A stretch of 64,000 nucleotides of DNA from Anniella stebbinsi (GCA_029215795.1 JARDYH010000004.1:217676017-217740016); one strand, 5' to 3'; positions 11,566 to 36,254 are shown, counted from the stretch's first letter. The notes: generated by a model not told the origin, from the sequence alone. Made by a program: numbers and translations.

Positions 11566-12379
11566 TGGGTTTTGCTTTCCAGATCCCATTTATACCATGC
11601 AGGGGTGGCTGTATAATTAGGTGAAGTGAGGCTGCTTCCTCAGGTGACAGATACTGAGGATGCAAAGCAGCAGTGAGTTGTTAGAGCTGTGTATGCCACA
11701 CCCTGCCCAGTGCCTTCTAAGCCCTCAGGTGGAGTGGAGGACACTGGCTCATTGCTAGTGTTGACGTAGGGTTTGCCAGTAGTCAGCTTTTCTATGTGGA
11801 GAGGGAGGGTGCCATCTTGTCTTTTGCCTCAGGCAGCCACATTTCTTGAATTAGCTTTGATGGCCTCAGTATGCTTCAACTTCCACCCAGGTGGTGTCAT
11901 TGTTTACACAGGTGGGTCTCTAAAATCTTATAGCTACCAGATTGAATAGCAGGCTCAAAAGAGAGGGAAGCCTCCCACCCCCAAATACCTCTTTTAAAGG
12001 CTCCCCTCTCTCCACTCTTTCAGGTTGGTACCACAGCGATACCTGTGATGATTGCGAAGAACTGCCCTAAGACAAATGCCATCACATTGTAACTGTCCTT
12101 CTTCCTAATCTGATAAATACTTATCAGCCATTTGTCCTTTGTGACTATCAACTTTTTACTCTCGTTTTACGTGCACAAGTTAAACTCATTCAGGGACAAA
12201 GTACATATTACACCAATAGCTATGGGAGTGGAGAAGTAACGGTAATGGAGCACTTAACCTTTTTCTCACCTATTACCTTTCTGTTCTAAACTACCTTCCC
12301 CAAAATATGTTTCCCCACAAACATGCGTTTGAAGTATTTGAAGTATTTTCTGCCTTCTGAATGTTGATTCTTCTCTTTC

Positions 12380-12640
12380 AGATTTGTCTGTGTTTCAGAA
12401 CGGCTTGTCCTAGAGTTGTGTGTGCACACAATGGGTTTATCAGCATACTCCATAATCAGAAAGTCAAACCCTGAAGCTTAATTGATATTTATTCCTACTC
12501 AAACAGCTGATACACTGGATATTTTTGGCTGGAAAATAATGTACTCTGCTCAGTAAAGCTTATTCTTGAATGTATGGTTTTGTATTGGAGATTTTATCAT
12601 GAAATTACATTAAGAAAATAAAAAAAGTTACATTAATAAG
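12380..12640 (+). other. PLAC8: Possible spliced 3' UTR exon of PLAC8
   Basis: A pyrimidine-rich tract ending in CAG at about 12379 precedes a stretch with no repeat character, and an AATAAA lies at 12617-12622. PLAC8 is known to have a non-coding last exon in mammals, and this is the best candidate before the region turns generic. A second acceptor-like site is near 12023. This is inference without transcript data. Confidence 0.3.
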
Positions 12641-14198
12641 TTGTGCTTCTCAACATGCTTCCTGAGATAGAGATGTGGTTAAACACAAGTATTATGTCTA
12701 CCAATTTCTTCTCGAGTCACTTATCTTTCTAACCTTGGCATATCAACACAAATGCTAAGATTATAATTCATTTATATAGTGCCTTTTATTTATTTTGCTG
12801 TATGGAATAACAGAAGCAACACAGAAGCTCTGCAACACGGATTGAACAATCCAGGTGAGGCAGAAAACAGGTGGAGGAAATGGCTGTATCAGGAAAACAT
12901 TAGATTTGTTCTTAACTAGAAATTCGTTTTGATCAGCGCTCAAATATACGGAGTGAAATCTGAAGTGGACCTGGAACAACTTTTATTACCTCTTTGTGCC
13001 CTGAATATTAATTTATGCTAATGAAGAACTTTGTGGATCCTGAAGGCCCAGGATATTGTTACTGGCTGGGCAGTGAATATGTCATTGTACTTTTTACATC
13101 TCTGTAAGATGCGACCATTCCATAGGAATACTAACTACATGTTGAACCTTAACATGACCTTTTGCCAGGTTACACATAAGGTTAGGTCAGCTCTGAATGC
13201 TGTGTGTACACATATACACAGGTAGGTGGCAAAGATTCCCACCTGTACATCCAGTCTCTGGAGGAAATGAGAGAATAGATTAATGTCTTAAATCTGGGGT
13301 TTGGTCAAGCCAGGATCTACACACTAAACAGATTCTAAAGTACCAATATGACTTAGGTACAGTTGTGCGAAAGAATGATTGAATTGATGGGAAATGGATG
13401 CAGAGAAGAGGTAACAGGCCAATTTGCTCAGGATTTTATAGAGCAAGTCTCATTGAGTAATAAAACTATCAGAAAGTGCACTCAGGCAGCCCCTCCGTAT
13501 TTATCTCTTGGCAGCAAAGACGGTTTCCCACAGCATTGGAAGAGCATCCTTATCAGCAAAGAAAAAGGATAAACTGTATAGCTGCTGATAGTAGCAACAA
13601 AATAAAAAATGTTGGCCTTCACTGTTCTTCACTATAAGAACCAACTCTAAAATCATAAAAATTGCCAACGGCTCTAACAAATTAGTATACTTTGCTACAA
13701 TACACTGCATATGACTCTGTGTAAATTCACACTTGACTATTGCCAGTCTTCCAAAACAAATCCAATACAATTAACTCCTCTTTTCATTGAAGTAACCGTC
13801 TAAATCCACAGATGGGAAGGAGTAGTATAGGGCTTGGGGTTATTTTCAGGGAAAACGTTAGAAGAAAAACTGTAATGTACTGATATGATCAGACCTGAAC
13901 ACAGGCAGATTCATTTATTTGCATAATTTTGAATAATGCACTCTTACTTCCCCTAGATATGGGGAAGGTAAAGTGCCTTGAAGCCCCATTCCCTGCCTAT
14001 AAAAATATCCTGTCTTCTCCCCATGATCTGAGTTTCACCAGAAGTTTCCCAGAAAATCCCAATGTTGTTTCTGCAAAGTGAAGGCCCCAAAGTCTCCCCC
14101 CAACCCACCCCTAAAGTCGATATAGTTGTGGTTACAGTTGCAGGCAACTTCCTTGTAGTTTTCGTCTTGCTCCGTATCTGGCAGGAACCATAAATATT

Positions 14199-14460
14199 AG
14201 CAAACATAAGAACATAAAAATAGCCATGCAAAATCAGTCCAAGATCCATCTGGTTAAGCATTCTGTTCACCCAGTGGCTAACCACCTGTCAACTGGAAAC
14301 CCACAGCCAGGATATGAGCACAACAGCACCTTTCCATCCATGTTCCCCAGCAATTTTAAAAAGCAAGTTGCTATCCTTCCAGGCAATGAAAGCAGGTTTG
14401 GAAAGAGTGCAGGCAATAGGTCAAATCTGATAAGATGTGAACATAAGAAGAGCCATGCTG
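14199..14460 (-). mobile_element. CR1-type LINE 3' end, antisense (first copy)
   Basis: It opens with ACATAAGAACAT and resembles the next fragment (CACAGCCAGGATATGAGCAC versus CACAAACAGGACGTGAGCAC). It is an older, diverged 3' end of the same subfamily. Confidence 0.6.
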
Positions 14461-14817
14461 GATCAGACTAAGGGTCCGTCTACTCCAGCATTCTATTTAC
14501 ACAGTAGCCAACCAGCTGCCTGTGGGAAGCCCACAAACAGGACGTGAGCACAATGGCACCCTCCACCCAACTTCCCAGCAACTGGTGTACATAGGCATAC
14601 TGCCTCTGATACTGAAGGTAGAAATAGAGCCATCAGGATAGTAGCCATTGATAGCCTTCTCCTCCAAGAATTTGTCTAACCCCCTTTTAACACCATCAAA
14701 ATTGGTGGCCGTCACATCTCGTGGTAGTGAATTCCATAGTTTAACTATGGGCTGTGTGAAGAGGTACTTTGTTTTATCTGTCCCGAATCGGGCTTTATGG
14801 GATGATCCTGGGTTCTT
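14446..14817 (-). mobile_element. CR1-type LINE 3' end, antisense (second copy)
   Basis: The - strand encodes a CR1-like C-terminus (KLWNSLPRDV, LDKFLEEKAI). The 3' end reads on + as AACATAAGAAGAGCCATGCT. It abuts the + strand CR1 copy at 14825, giving two CR1 elements pointing away from each other. Confidence 0.75.
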
Positions 14818-14824
14818 GTGGATG

Positions 14825-15838
14825 AGAGGAAGACTCAAAGAGTGCTTATAAACGGTACCTTCGCAAACTGGGGGGAGGTAACGAGTGGGGTACCGCAGGG
14901 CTCAGTCCTGGGCCCAATGCTCTTCAACATTTTTATTAATGACTTGCATGAGGTGCAGGGAATGCTTATCAAATTTGCAGATGACACAAAATTGGGTGGG
15001 ATAGCTAATACCTTGGAAAACCGAAACAAACTACAAAGTGATCTTGACAAGCTGGAGTGCTGGGCTGAAAACAACAGAATGCAATTTAATAGAGATAAAT
15101 GCCAAGTTCTACACCTAGGAAAAAGAAACCAAATGCAGAGTTACAAGATGGGGGATACCTGGCTCAGCAATACGACAAGCAAGAAGGATCTTGAAATTGT
15201 TGTAGATCACAAGCTGAATATGAGCCAACAGTGTGATGTGGCTGCAAAAAAAGCAAATGCTATTTTGGGCTACATTCATAGAAGTATAGCTTTCATATCG
15301 CGTATGGTACTGGTTCCCCTCTGTTTGGCACTGGTTAGGCCTCATCTTGGGTATTGTGTTCAGTTCTGGGTACCACACTTCAAGAGGGACGCAGGCAAGG
15401 TGGAGGGGGTTCAGAGGAGGGCAACGAGGATGATCAGGGGCCTGGAAACAAAGCCCTATGAGGAGACTGAAAGAACTGGGCATGTTTAGCCTGGAGAAGT
15501 CTGAGGGGGAGACATGATAGCACTCTTCAAGTACTTGAAAGGTTGTCACACAGAGGAGGGCCACGATCTCGTCTCCATCATCCCACAGTGCAGGACATGG
15601 AATAATGGGCTCAAGTTCCAGGAAGCCGGATTCCAGCTGGACATCAGGAAAAACTTCCTGTTAGAACAGTACAATAGAACCAATGACTTAGGGAGGTCAT
15701 GGGCTCTCTCACACTAGAGGCATTCAAGAGGCAGCTGGACAGCTATCTGTCAGGTATGCTTTAAGGTGGATTCCTGCATTGCGCAGGGGGTTGGACTCGA
15801 TGCTTTATAGGCCCCTTTCAACTCTACTATTCTATGAT
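14825..15838 (+). mobile_element. CR1 LINE fragment with reverse transcriptase motifs
   Basis: A frame at 14818-15489 has [25 protein letters not shown] (catalytic ADD at about 14980), [18 protein letters not shown] and VRPHLGYCVQFW, then shifts frame near 15480. It ends in the CR1 3' tail TATTCTATGATTCAATTC. It is very similar to 2535-4023. Confidence 0.92.
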
Positions 15839-15839
15839 T

Positions 15840-16095
15840 CAATTCAGTTTCTAAAGACCATGCATAACTTTGAACACATCTCCCTTTACTCACCTCTTTT
15901 CTAAAGAAACAGTCCCAGATATTGTAATCTTTCTTTGTAGGGGTGTTGTTCTGACTTTGTAGGGGTGTTGTTATTTGCCTTTTCTGCACTTTTTCCAACT
16001 CTACAATATTCTCTTTTAAGCGCAGTGACCAGAACTGGATACAGTATTCAAAGTGTGGTTGTACCATAGATTTGCGTAAGGGCAATATGATATTG
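15840..16095 (-). mobile_element. CR1-related LINE fragment, antisense
   Basis: The - strand encodes MVQPHFEYCIQFWSLRLKEN and LEKVQKRQ, a diverged version of the CR1 C-terminal block, joined directly to the end of the + strand CR1. Confidence 0.75.
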
Positions 16096-16152
16096 GCAAT
16101 TTTATTTTAAATTCCTTATCAATTACACCTAACATGGAATTTGCCTATATTG

Positions 16153-16192
16153 TATTTCAGCGTATATTTAGTTTTAAATATACGCTGAAATA
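16153..16192. repeat. Perfect 18-bp hairpin
   Basis: Arms 16153-16170 and 16175-16192 are exact reverse complements, with the 4-nt loop GTTT. It lies about 480 bp beyond the COPS4 stop codon. It may be a decayed element end or a simple hairpin. Confidence 0.85.
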
Positions 16193-16336
16193 CGCAGGTT
16201 TTAAAACAAGTTTAGCAAACATTTTCAAAAACTGTAAGTTTAACACAGTAAGCCTATTAACCTGCTGAGGTTTTATGGAGAGGGAAAAATGGAGCAAATG
16301 AAGAATACAGAGTATGTGAGTAACTGCTATCTTGTC

Positions 16337-16342
16337 TTTATT
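16337..16342 (-). terminator. COPS4: Candidate COPS4 polyadenylation signal
   Basis: TTTATT on + is AATAAA on -, 332 bp downstream of the COPS4 stop codon, in a stretch free of recognised repeats. It would give a short 3' UTR. Other AATAAA-like words lie further on, so this choice is inference. Confidence 0.35.
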
Positions 16343-16673
16343 TGAATAGCTGCAGCTAAAGAGAATAGGGTACCAAAGTTTTCAAAACACAAAAATATGC
16401 ACAAGACCACCAGACAACTTAAATTTTAATACAAAAAAAATTAAACACACTTTGGTACTCCATCCTGTTGTTTTTAAACTACAACTTAAAACAATTCTTA
16501 TGCTCTGCTACTGTGCCTTTAAGAAAACCTTAAAGGAGCTTTAACACAATGTACCCCAATCTACACCTTTGTCTTGCAGAAACTGACCCAAAGTCAGAAG
16601 TCCGATTTCTAATGCTTGTTTCACATTTTTAGAGAAAAAATCTCTTCTCTACAGAAGGGGAAGAAATAAAAGT

Positions 16674-29618
<12,945 letters not shown>

Positions 29619-29986
29619 CTTTGGCACCCCTGCTTTCCAATCTCTTCCTGAGGGGAAAAACAGCGCCGTCCCTCCTTCCGCCACCTCAGAGGAGGAGAAA
29701 GGCGATGGGGGGATGAGGTACAGCCAACAAGGCCTCCCACGCCGCGCCGTAACCATAGAGCGGCGCCTGCTAGACGGGGCGTGCGTCGTGACGCCAGCCG
29801 CCCGGAAGCGCCTGAGGAGGATGTTGATGCTCGCTGACAGACTGGCGGGCGGGAAGTCGAGGGAGCTTTGAGGAGGGAAGGCGGGAGAATGGAGCGCAGG
29901 GAATGAAGCGCTGAGGGTGACGCGACGCCGGTTGCCAAGGCGCCGCTGCCGGGTATTATGGGATGCGGCGGCGGTGGAATGGCGCT

Positions 29987-30003
29987 GGGCGCGTGATTTT
30001 GAA
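29987..30003 (+). promoter_or_regulatory. CDE/CHR-like cell-cycle element
   Basis: GGGCGCG (29987-29993), the 4-nt spacer TGAT and TTTGAA (29998-30003) reproduce the CDE-4nt-CHR layout of cell-cycle promoters bound by DREAM/MuvB. It lies in the presumed promoter of LIN54, whose product binds TTYGAA. Confidence 0.5.
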
Positions 30004-30194
30004 CAAACACGGAACCTGCCGCGGCGGCGGCGGCGGCGGCAGCAGCAGCGGCGAGAACGAAGAAGAGGAGCGCAGCGGCGGCAGGGTGTGTATGTCGTTG
30101 CTCGTGGAGAAGCGAAGGGAGGCGGGGAGAGAGAAGGAGAAGGGCGGACGGAGATCGGTAAAAGTGCCCGGCTGTGGGCGCGAGGCCGCCACAG
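30004..30194 (+). other. LIN54: Candidate non-coding first exon of LIN54
   Basis: A good donor (ACAG then GTGAGG at 30195) ends a GC-rich stretch just downstream of the CDE/CHR pair. LIN54 needs an upstream non-coding exon because its first coding exon at 44183 is preceded by an acceptor. The left edge is arbitrary and there is no transcript evidence. Confidence 0.35.
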
Positions 30195-31954
30195 GTGAGG
30201 GGCGAGCGCGAGGCGGGCTGAGGGGAGTTAACGGCGGCTGAGGCGCGGGGAAAGCGGGCGAGGTTCAGGGAGGACAGGGGTGGCCGGAGGAGGCGGCAGA
30301 GGCGCTGCCAGGCCAGCTCCGACGAGCGGGGAGAGCGGAGAGAGGGAGCCGCCAACCGCGTCCCCCTTCTTGACAGGACCTGCCTTGCGGGCAGGGGGTG
30401 GGCGGCTGTGGGAGGAGGAGGCGGAGGAGGAGGCTCTTGGCCGCCTGGCGTAGTTTCCGCCCTTCGCCATCCCGTTCCGCCTCTCCGCCTTCCTCCTCCT
30501 GCCTTCGTGACAAGCCTCTGCCGCAGGTGCCGAGCGCGGTGTCGCCGAAGCGGCTTCTTGTTGTAAAACCCGGGATGCCTCAGCTGGGATGGAGATGAAG
30601 AGAATTCAGCCCAGCGGTAGCAGCGCGAGATTTTGGCCCAGGTGCCAGGTGTGTGTAGTGCTGAGGTGGCCGGGGTGGAGGTGTCAAGTGTCAGTCGTGC
30701 TAGGCGGATTGTAGAGATTTGACTGTCGCTGAATAAGATGCATTATTATAATTAATTGTGGGAATACCGAAGTGGATTGCGAAAACAAAACAACCACCAC
30801 AACAACTCAACCCCGAATTGCTTTTCATTCAGTTTCTTGTGCAGATGTTCCCGACGGTGGGGTAAGCAGAAATTACTGAAATGCGGTGGGTTTCTAGGGG
30901 GAAGGAAAGAGGCGCGCATTTTCAAATGTCATGGGAGAATTGAGTTTGATCTCATTCTTCAGCCTTATTATGATGGTTATTTGGGTAGTTTTTCTTCTGT
31001 GGATTGTGCAAAAACATTAAAATATTCATCATCATCCCCTCTTGCGGTTATTTGTTTCCCCTAAATCTGATGTAGATTGGAGGTAATGAAACAGAAGTTT
31101 AACATACAGAAAGGCATAATATAACAGGGGGGGTTAATCTTTTCTACTGTCAGCTGAGTTGTCTGTGTTTACACTAGGTGTAATTAGCAAATTGTTATTG
31201 TGAATTGACATCCATTGCTGGGGTGTGCCTTGATTGCAGATATATTTTCTTAAGGAAGGATTCTAAAATACTTTGTCAATACAGTAAGGAAATCTTCTGT
31301 TTACTTGTTTTGTTTGGGTCCTGTCTAAAGAGCTAGCATTTATCTTGTTGGAAATATAGTACTTTGATTTTTATAATGTATAGACTCCTTGAGAGACATT
31401 GGTTAAATACAATTTCTGTTTATCTTTATATTACCTGTGATAAAAAAATGTATGGGAAAACCCAAGCCCTTCTTTATAAAGAAGCTGTTAAGTTGGTCTT
31501 GCTTTGACTTTTTAACGTGTTTTTCTAGCTGGGTTGTAATTAAAATGCAGCCCTCCTGTCATAAACACACTGTGCAGATAACTATAGGATTCTAATTTTG
31601 CAAGTATTTATACATTCATGGTAACTTTGAAATTAGTGGAACTATCATAACATAACTGTACATTTCACTGGGAACTATTCATTATGGCCCATTTTCCAAC
31701 AAAGGGCAAATGAACCAATAGACGAATATTTTTGTATAAGGAATGTATATCTGCTATGTATAAAAAGAGGAAATGATATTTCAACATTATCAGTGCTCTA
31801 ATCTTATAGCATTGTCTTCCAGTTATGTTGATTCTGTGAAAATTGAAAATAATGTTATTGGGAGGGACAGGTGAATGTATTGACCAGTTGCACTCAACTA
31901 ATAGTGAAATGCTGAGAGATAGACTCTATATCACCTATAGCATGAGAGGCCAAC

Positions 31955-32055
31955 ATGTGGTATTAGTGATTTTGTTGGACTGCAACTTTCATCATTCCTC
32001 GCCAGTGGTTATGCTGACTATTTGGAGGGCCACATGTTCCTCACCCCTGTCTTAA
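31955..32055. repeat. MITE remnant (ACAACTCCCA family)
   Basis: TTGGACTGCAACTTTCATCA to GGAGGGCCACATGTTCCTCA is a diverged copy of the family seen at 29255-29425, in the LIN54 5' region. Confidence 0.5.
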
Positions 32056-32737
32056 AATATGTTATGTTTTATTCAATAACAAAACAATGTATAATGGCTT
32101 GAATTCAAAAGTTGTGAGTTTTGTGGGTGCAGAACTGAAACAATAATGGGGGTTGTACTTGTAAGACCTGATCTGTCATTAACATGGGCTTTATATCTTG
32201 GCACTTGTATTCAACATATCTTGGAGATGTTGTAGTTAGAAATTGTGTAGAATATATGGAATGATGGCTGCATGAGGTGAGAGTTCCAAGAAATTTGGAA
32301 ATGTGGGTTTTTTCACTATAAGTATGTTTGGGTTGTTGAATTACTTACTGTGGATTGAAGATAGTTGAACTTATGTCCCACTGAAATCAATAGGACAAGT
32401 TAGTCATGATTTAGTTGTCACTGAAATCAATGGGACCTAACTGCAATTAATTTGATATGGATCCAATCCAATGTATTTTTTTTTTTGTGGGAATGGGGAA
32501 GGAAGCATACATGACTTGGTGTGGAAAAACAGCCTTTCCCATCATTTCTGTATGCGATTTTAAAATGCTTTTACTATTTCTTCATTGACCATGAAGGAGG
32601 ACAGCTTTGTTTTTTGCTTACTAGAGTAAGAGTTGTTGGAAGATTCCCCTCCCCACAACCCCAGAAATGCTTTCCATGTAATTGTTTGCACATTCAAATA
32701 GTTCGTGGTCAGAATTAAGTGGTGCTGACGCTTTAAG

Positions 32738-32863
32738 AGCACAATGCTATGCATATTTAGACAGAATAAGACCTACAACTCCCAGTATGCCCCAGCCAGC
32801 CAGCTGGGGCATGCTGGGAGTTGTAGGACTTTTTTGTCTAAACATGCATAGGATTGCGCCCTA
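32738..32863. mobile_element. Hairpin MITE with 25-bp near-perfect core
   Basis: The core arms 32772-32796 and 32803-32827 differ at one base and leave a 6-nt loop. Outer inverted ends (ATGCTATGCATATTTAGACA versus GTCTAAACATGCATAGGATT) extend the foldback to about 126 bp. Similar CAATCCTATGCAT pieces are scattered through the window. Confidence 0.75.
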
Positions 32864-33269
32864 AGAGACTGGTAATAAGATGTAAGAGCTTTCATTTAAT
32901 GAAAATTCTTGCTAGTCTGTTTATATAGAATGAACTATAAATTCTCATTCATCGCGTATATAAATACCCACCACCATTTCTGCTTGCTTAATTGTATTCC
33001 ACAATAAGCCATTTACTTCTTAAGGTGCCGTAGACCTCGAGGGTGTTGTTGTTGTTTTGGCAGCAGCTGATTAATCTGGCTACCCTTCTGGAATTAGTTC
33101 TGTCCTGTCGCTCTGAAGCTGGAGCCCTCCCCCCACCCATTTTTTTTCGGGGAAGAAGCAAAGAACTCTGCGTGTGTGTGTTTGCACGTTCTCTCGTCGT
33201 CGTTGTCCAAGAGAAAGAAGCTGCTGTGTTTTATCTCACTGTAGGTCAGCGTTATCACCGGTGTTGTTT

Positions 33270-33720
33270 CTTTTCTTGTTAGTGAGCGTAGTGAAGGTAG
33301 GGGAGGGCGGCTTTCCTCCAGTGGGAGTGGCTCAGGCACTGATCAGGGCGGAGGCAAGCGAGGAGGGAGGAGGCTGAGGTTGTTGCTGAGCTGGGATGTG
33401 ATGATGATGACGAAGTGAAAATGGCGGATCTTTCGAAATACTATCCTGGCCCCTGACATACCAGAGACAGTAGCTAAAGAGCCTTAAGAGGCTCCCCCTC
33501 CTTTGCCCGCTGCAGCCAGCAACCCTCCCTCTGCTCGCCTCTTCCTCCAGCTCCTGAGCAGCCGCTTTCCAGCTATTCAAACACTTCAGGGGGAAGCCCC
33601 CTCCGTCCCTCCCTCCCTCGGGCTGGGACTTAACAGCAGGGAAGGACTCGATGGCTGCGCCCGAAAGAGGGTGAGAGACGCTCCAAGGTCTGGACGGAAG
33701 GACATAGGGGATGAGCGGAA
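33270..33720. promoter_or_regulatory. Second GC-rich promoter-like region upstream of LIN54 coding exons
   Basis: A local GC- and CpG-rich block contains a YY1-like AAAATGGCGG (33418-33427) that overlaps a CDE/CHR-like GGCGG-ATCT-TTCGAA (33423-33437). A possible donor GTGTTG lies near 33759. A short upstream frame from the ATG at 33421 encodes 11 residues. It could be an alternative LIN54 promoter. Confidence 0.4.
33423..33437 (+). promoter_or_regulatory. Second CDE/CHR-like element
   Basis: GGCGG (33423-33427), the 4-nt spacer ATCT and TTCGAA (33432-33437) repeat the layout seen at 29987-30003, with the C variant of the TTYGAA CHR core. Confidence 0.4.
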
Positions 33721-34877
33721 TTTGTATCCTGGAAAGGGGTGCCCTGCCTTAGTCTCAGGTGTTGTGAAGAATAAGACTAATAGTTGATCTGGTTGCAATG
33801 GAGGGAGTGTTTGGAGCGGTTAAGGCCTAACTCATTTCCCAAGGTCTGATTCTCAGATTATTTATTGAGATGTGCCGGGGTTTCTGTCTAGTCCCGTGTT
33901 TGTTGCTTGAGGTTTGGGTAGTACAAACAGTGCTTATACAGAACTTAGAGAAATCTCTATAGAACAACTTACAGAACGAATTGTGCCTGTTCTTATTCTA
34001 AGCGCAATGTGCAGTGAAGAACATTAGTATGTTAAACTGCTTGTGGGACCCTAATGATTTTAAAAGCTAATTACTTTCACAGAAGATTAGTCACATTCAT
34101 TATGGGTGTGTTAACACTTCTTAAAATATAATTAACGCTTGTAGTGTTGCAATGGACAGCAAATAATAGCTTCACAGCACGTTTGGTCATAACAGCTGTA
34201 AATAAATGGAAGTTTGTAAATGCATCCTGTTTAACATTTGAAAGGTGGGGAAAGGTCAATGTAACAGTGATGATACAGAAAAGAAATGAGTTTGTCTAGG
34301 AAAAGCAGCAATTATGATGTTACGAAAAGGTAAAAAGGAATATCTTTTCTAAATGAAATGTGGGTGTGTAAATTCATTACTATAGTTTAGGACAGGCAGA
34401 ATTTCTTATCAAAAATCTGTTGAATTCTAACTGGTTTCATGTAACTTCTCTGGAAAAAAATACTAATAGCTCTATCTTAATATTGATAGCTTTATCCAGA
34501 CAGGACCCTAAAGTGTAACGAATATTATACCTTTTTTGCTTTGGGCATTCAGCGCTGGGTCTCCATACAAGATCTAGAGAAATTTGGTAATGTTGATTTT
34601 CCTCTCCACTTCCCCTGTCTATGATTTGAGTATCTGTCTGTTACTGGCCATCTTGCCAGTGATTTTTGTTGATGAAAAAGCAGAATATAAATGTATTAAA
34701 TAAGCAATTACAATTATAGTGCCCAATTGTATTGGCCCTGCAATATGAGCTTCATATCTTAAATATGCTACCATATTTCTAGGTGTGTTTATGTCTTGAG
34801 AGAACATAATTTTTAGTGGAACACAGTGCGTGTGTATACATTATTGATAAATTTTAACAAAAGCTTTGTAACACAGG

Positions 34878-34904
34878 TTTCATGGACATTTTCCACTTCA
34901 TCAG
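34878..34904 (-). ncRNA. Hammerhead-like core motif
   Basis: On - the order is CTGATGA, one extra A, a GTGGA/TCCAT stem with a 5-nt loop, then GAAA. This is the hammerhead core layout with one additional unpaired base. It lies in a repeat-like tract in the LIN54 5' region. Self-cleavage is not shown. Confidence 0.3.
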
Positions 34905-35951
34905 ATGCATGAAGTGTTAACCTCAAGTTGGCAGAACATGCTTGGGATGGGGAATTGTAAGTAGTGATGTCAGAAGCAAATGAAATGCAGAAAGTACAGT
35001 CTGATAATTATCTTAACTCTGGGGTGGTTTTGATCAGGAAATAATTGGTTAAATACTATACGTTCAATTGAAATATAGAGCAAAGATGCTTTATACATTT
35101 TTGATGTAAGTCAGTTATTTACATTCTGCTGTCACACTCAGAAGACCTCACAACAAAATAACATAGACATGTTCCTAAAAGATAGTTAAAATTAAATATG
35201 AAGCTGCTCTGTCAAGACATCTGAGAAGAAACAGCTTGACTTTGAATTCTGAATACTCCAGCTTTACAGCTAAACAACCTTTTCTGGGTTTTGTAAAATA
35301 AAACTTGTTATTTGGGGGAAGCTAGTAGAATTCTCTATATTTAAGGTATTATGAAAACTTTTAAAGTAGAAGCCAACAGGGTCTGCAAGTTACATGGTGG
35401 TTTGGGGCTTATTTATGCAATACTGCAGGCTCTTGTTAAAATACAGAAAATCCCAACCGCTCTTTTTTTTAAAAAAAGGGTTATTTATTCAAATAATTTA
35501 AATAAAACAATATTTATTCAAACAATTCAAAAACTAAACTATCTACTTCGCATTATTTGCAATGATCTGCCTCTTAAGATTTGCAGTGAAAAACTTGTGT
35601 GATAGGTCGCACATAATGCTAACCCATGGTTTGTTGAATTCTGGGTTGTCATTATGTATGAATCCACAACTGTAGGTTGTTCGTAGATAGTTTCACCAGG
35701 CTACAGAGGTGTTGGGTGAGAGTGATCAAAATAACCAGCTGCTTTACATGCCAGTACTACATCTCCGTAAAGGCATTTGGAATACAGGGAGAGAACAGGC
35801 AAAGGAGGAGCGAAGCAAACAATCCAGGGATTGAGAAAACAAACAACATGTTTGATTGTCCGCCAGACAACCCTGGGTAGGGCAAAAGACTATGGGTTAA
35901 ATACATGGCTTAGCACTATATGCTAACTAGCGTAATATAAAATGTTAAAAA

Positions 35952-36085
35952 CTTAACGGGCTGGATCCAGATTGTCATGCTTTGATTAGACCCATTGAAA
36001 TAAATGGGACTTAAGTTAGTCATGGCTTGTACATTGATTTCAATAGGTCTACTCTAAGTATGACTTTATGGATCCAACCCAAATA
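35952..36085. mobile_element. Palindromic MITE with TGGATCCA-type ends
   Basis: GGCTGGATCCAGATTGTCAT at the left and AGTATGACTTTATGGATCCA at the right are inverted. The centre holds TTGAAATAAATGGGACTTAA and a matching ATTTCAATAGG. Confidence 0.65.
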
Positions 36086-36254
36086 TATTTTTTATCTTTT
36101 TCTAGCTTTCTAATTAAACAAATCAAGATTAGGTATTCATATTACTTTGTATGATATTACAGGGTGAGTACCAAATTCCACCAGCCATAGTTTGACATGT
36201 ACAGAGTTTATGAAGATCTTGATTTGTAATGGAATAATCAAGGTTCAGCTTTTT

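Larger units (their letters stand above)
9509..16673. other. PLAC8-COPS4 intergenic region (tail to tail)
   Basis: It holds the PLAC8 3' UTR and the COPS4 3' UTR, CR1 copies at about 10525-11395, 14199-14817, 14825-15838 and 15840-16095, the composite MITE at 10628-10947, a MIR-like SINE at about 11405-11565, and a perfect 18-bp hairpin at 16153-16192. The stretches 9509-10500, 11600-12380 and 12640-14190 show nothing I can name. No additional gene is recognised. Confidence 0.6.

Noticed and set aside
12023..12090. Alternative PLAC8 3' exon after TTTCAG at about 12023
   Set aside because: It is possible but lacks a nearby polyadenylation signal. The candidate at 12380-12640 is better.
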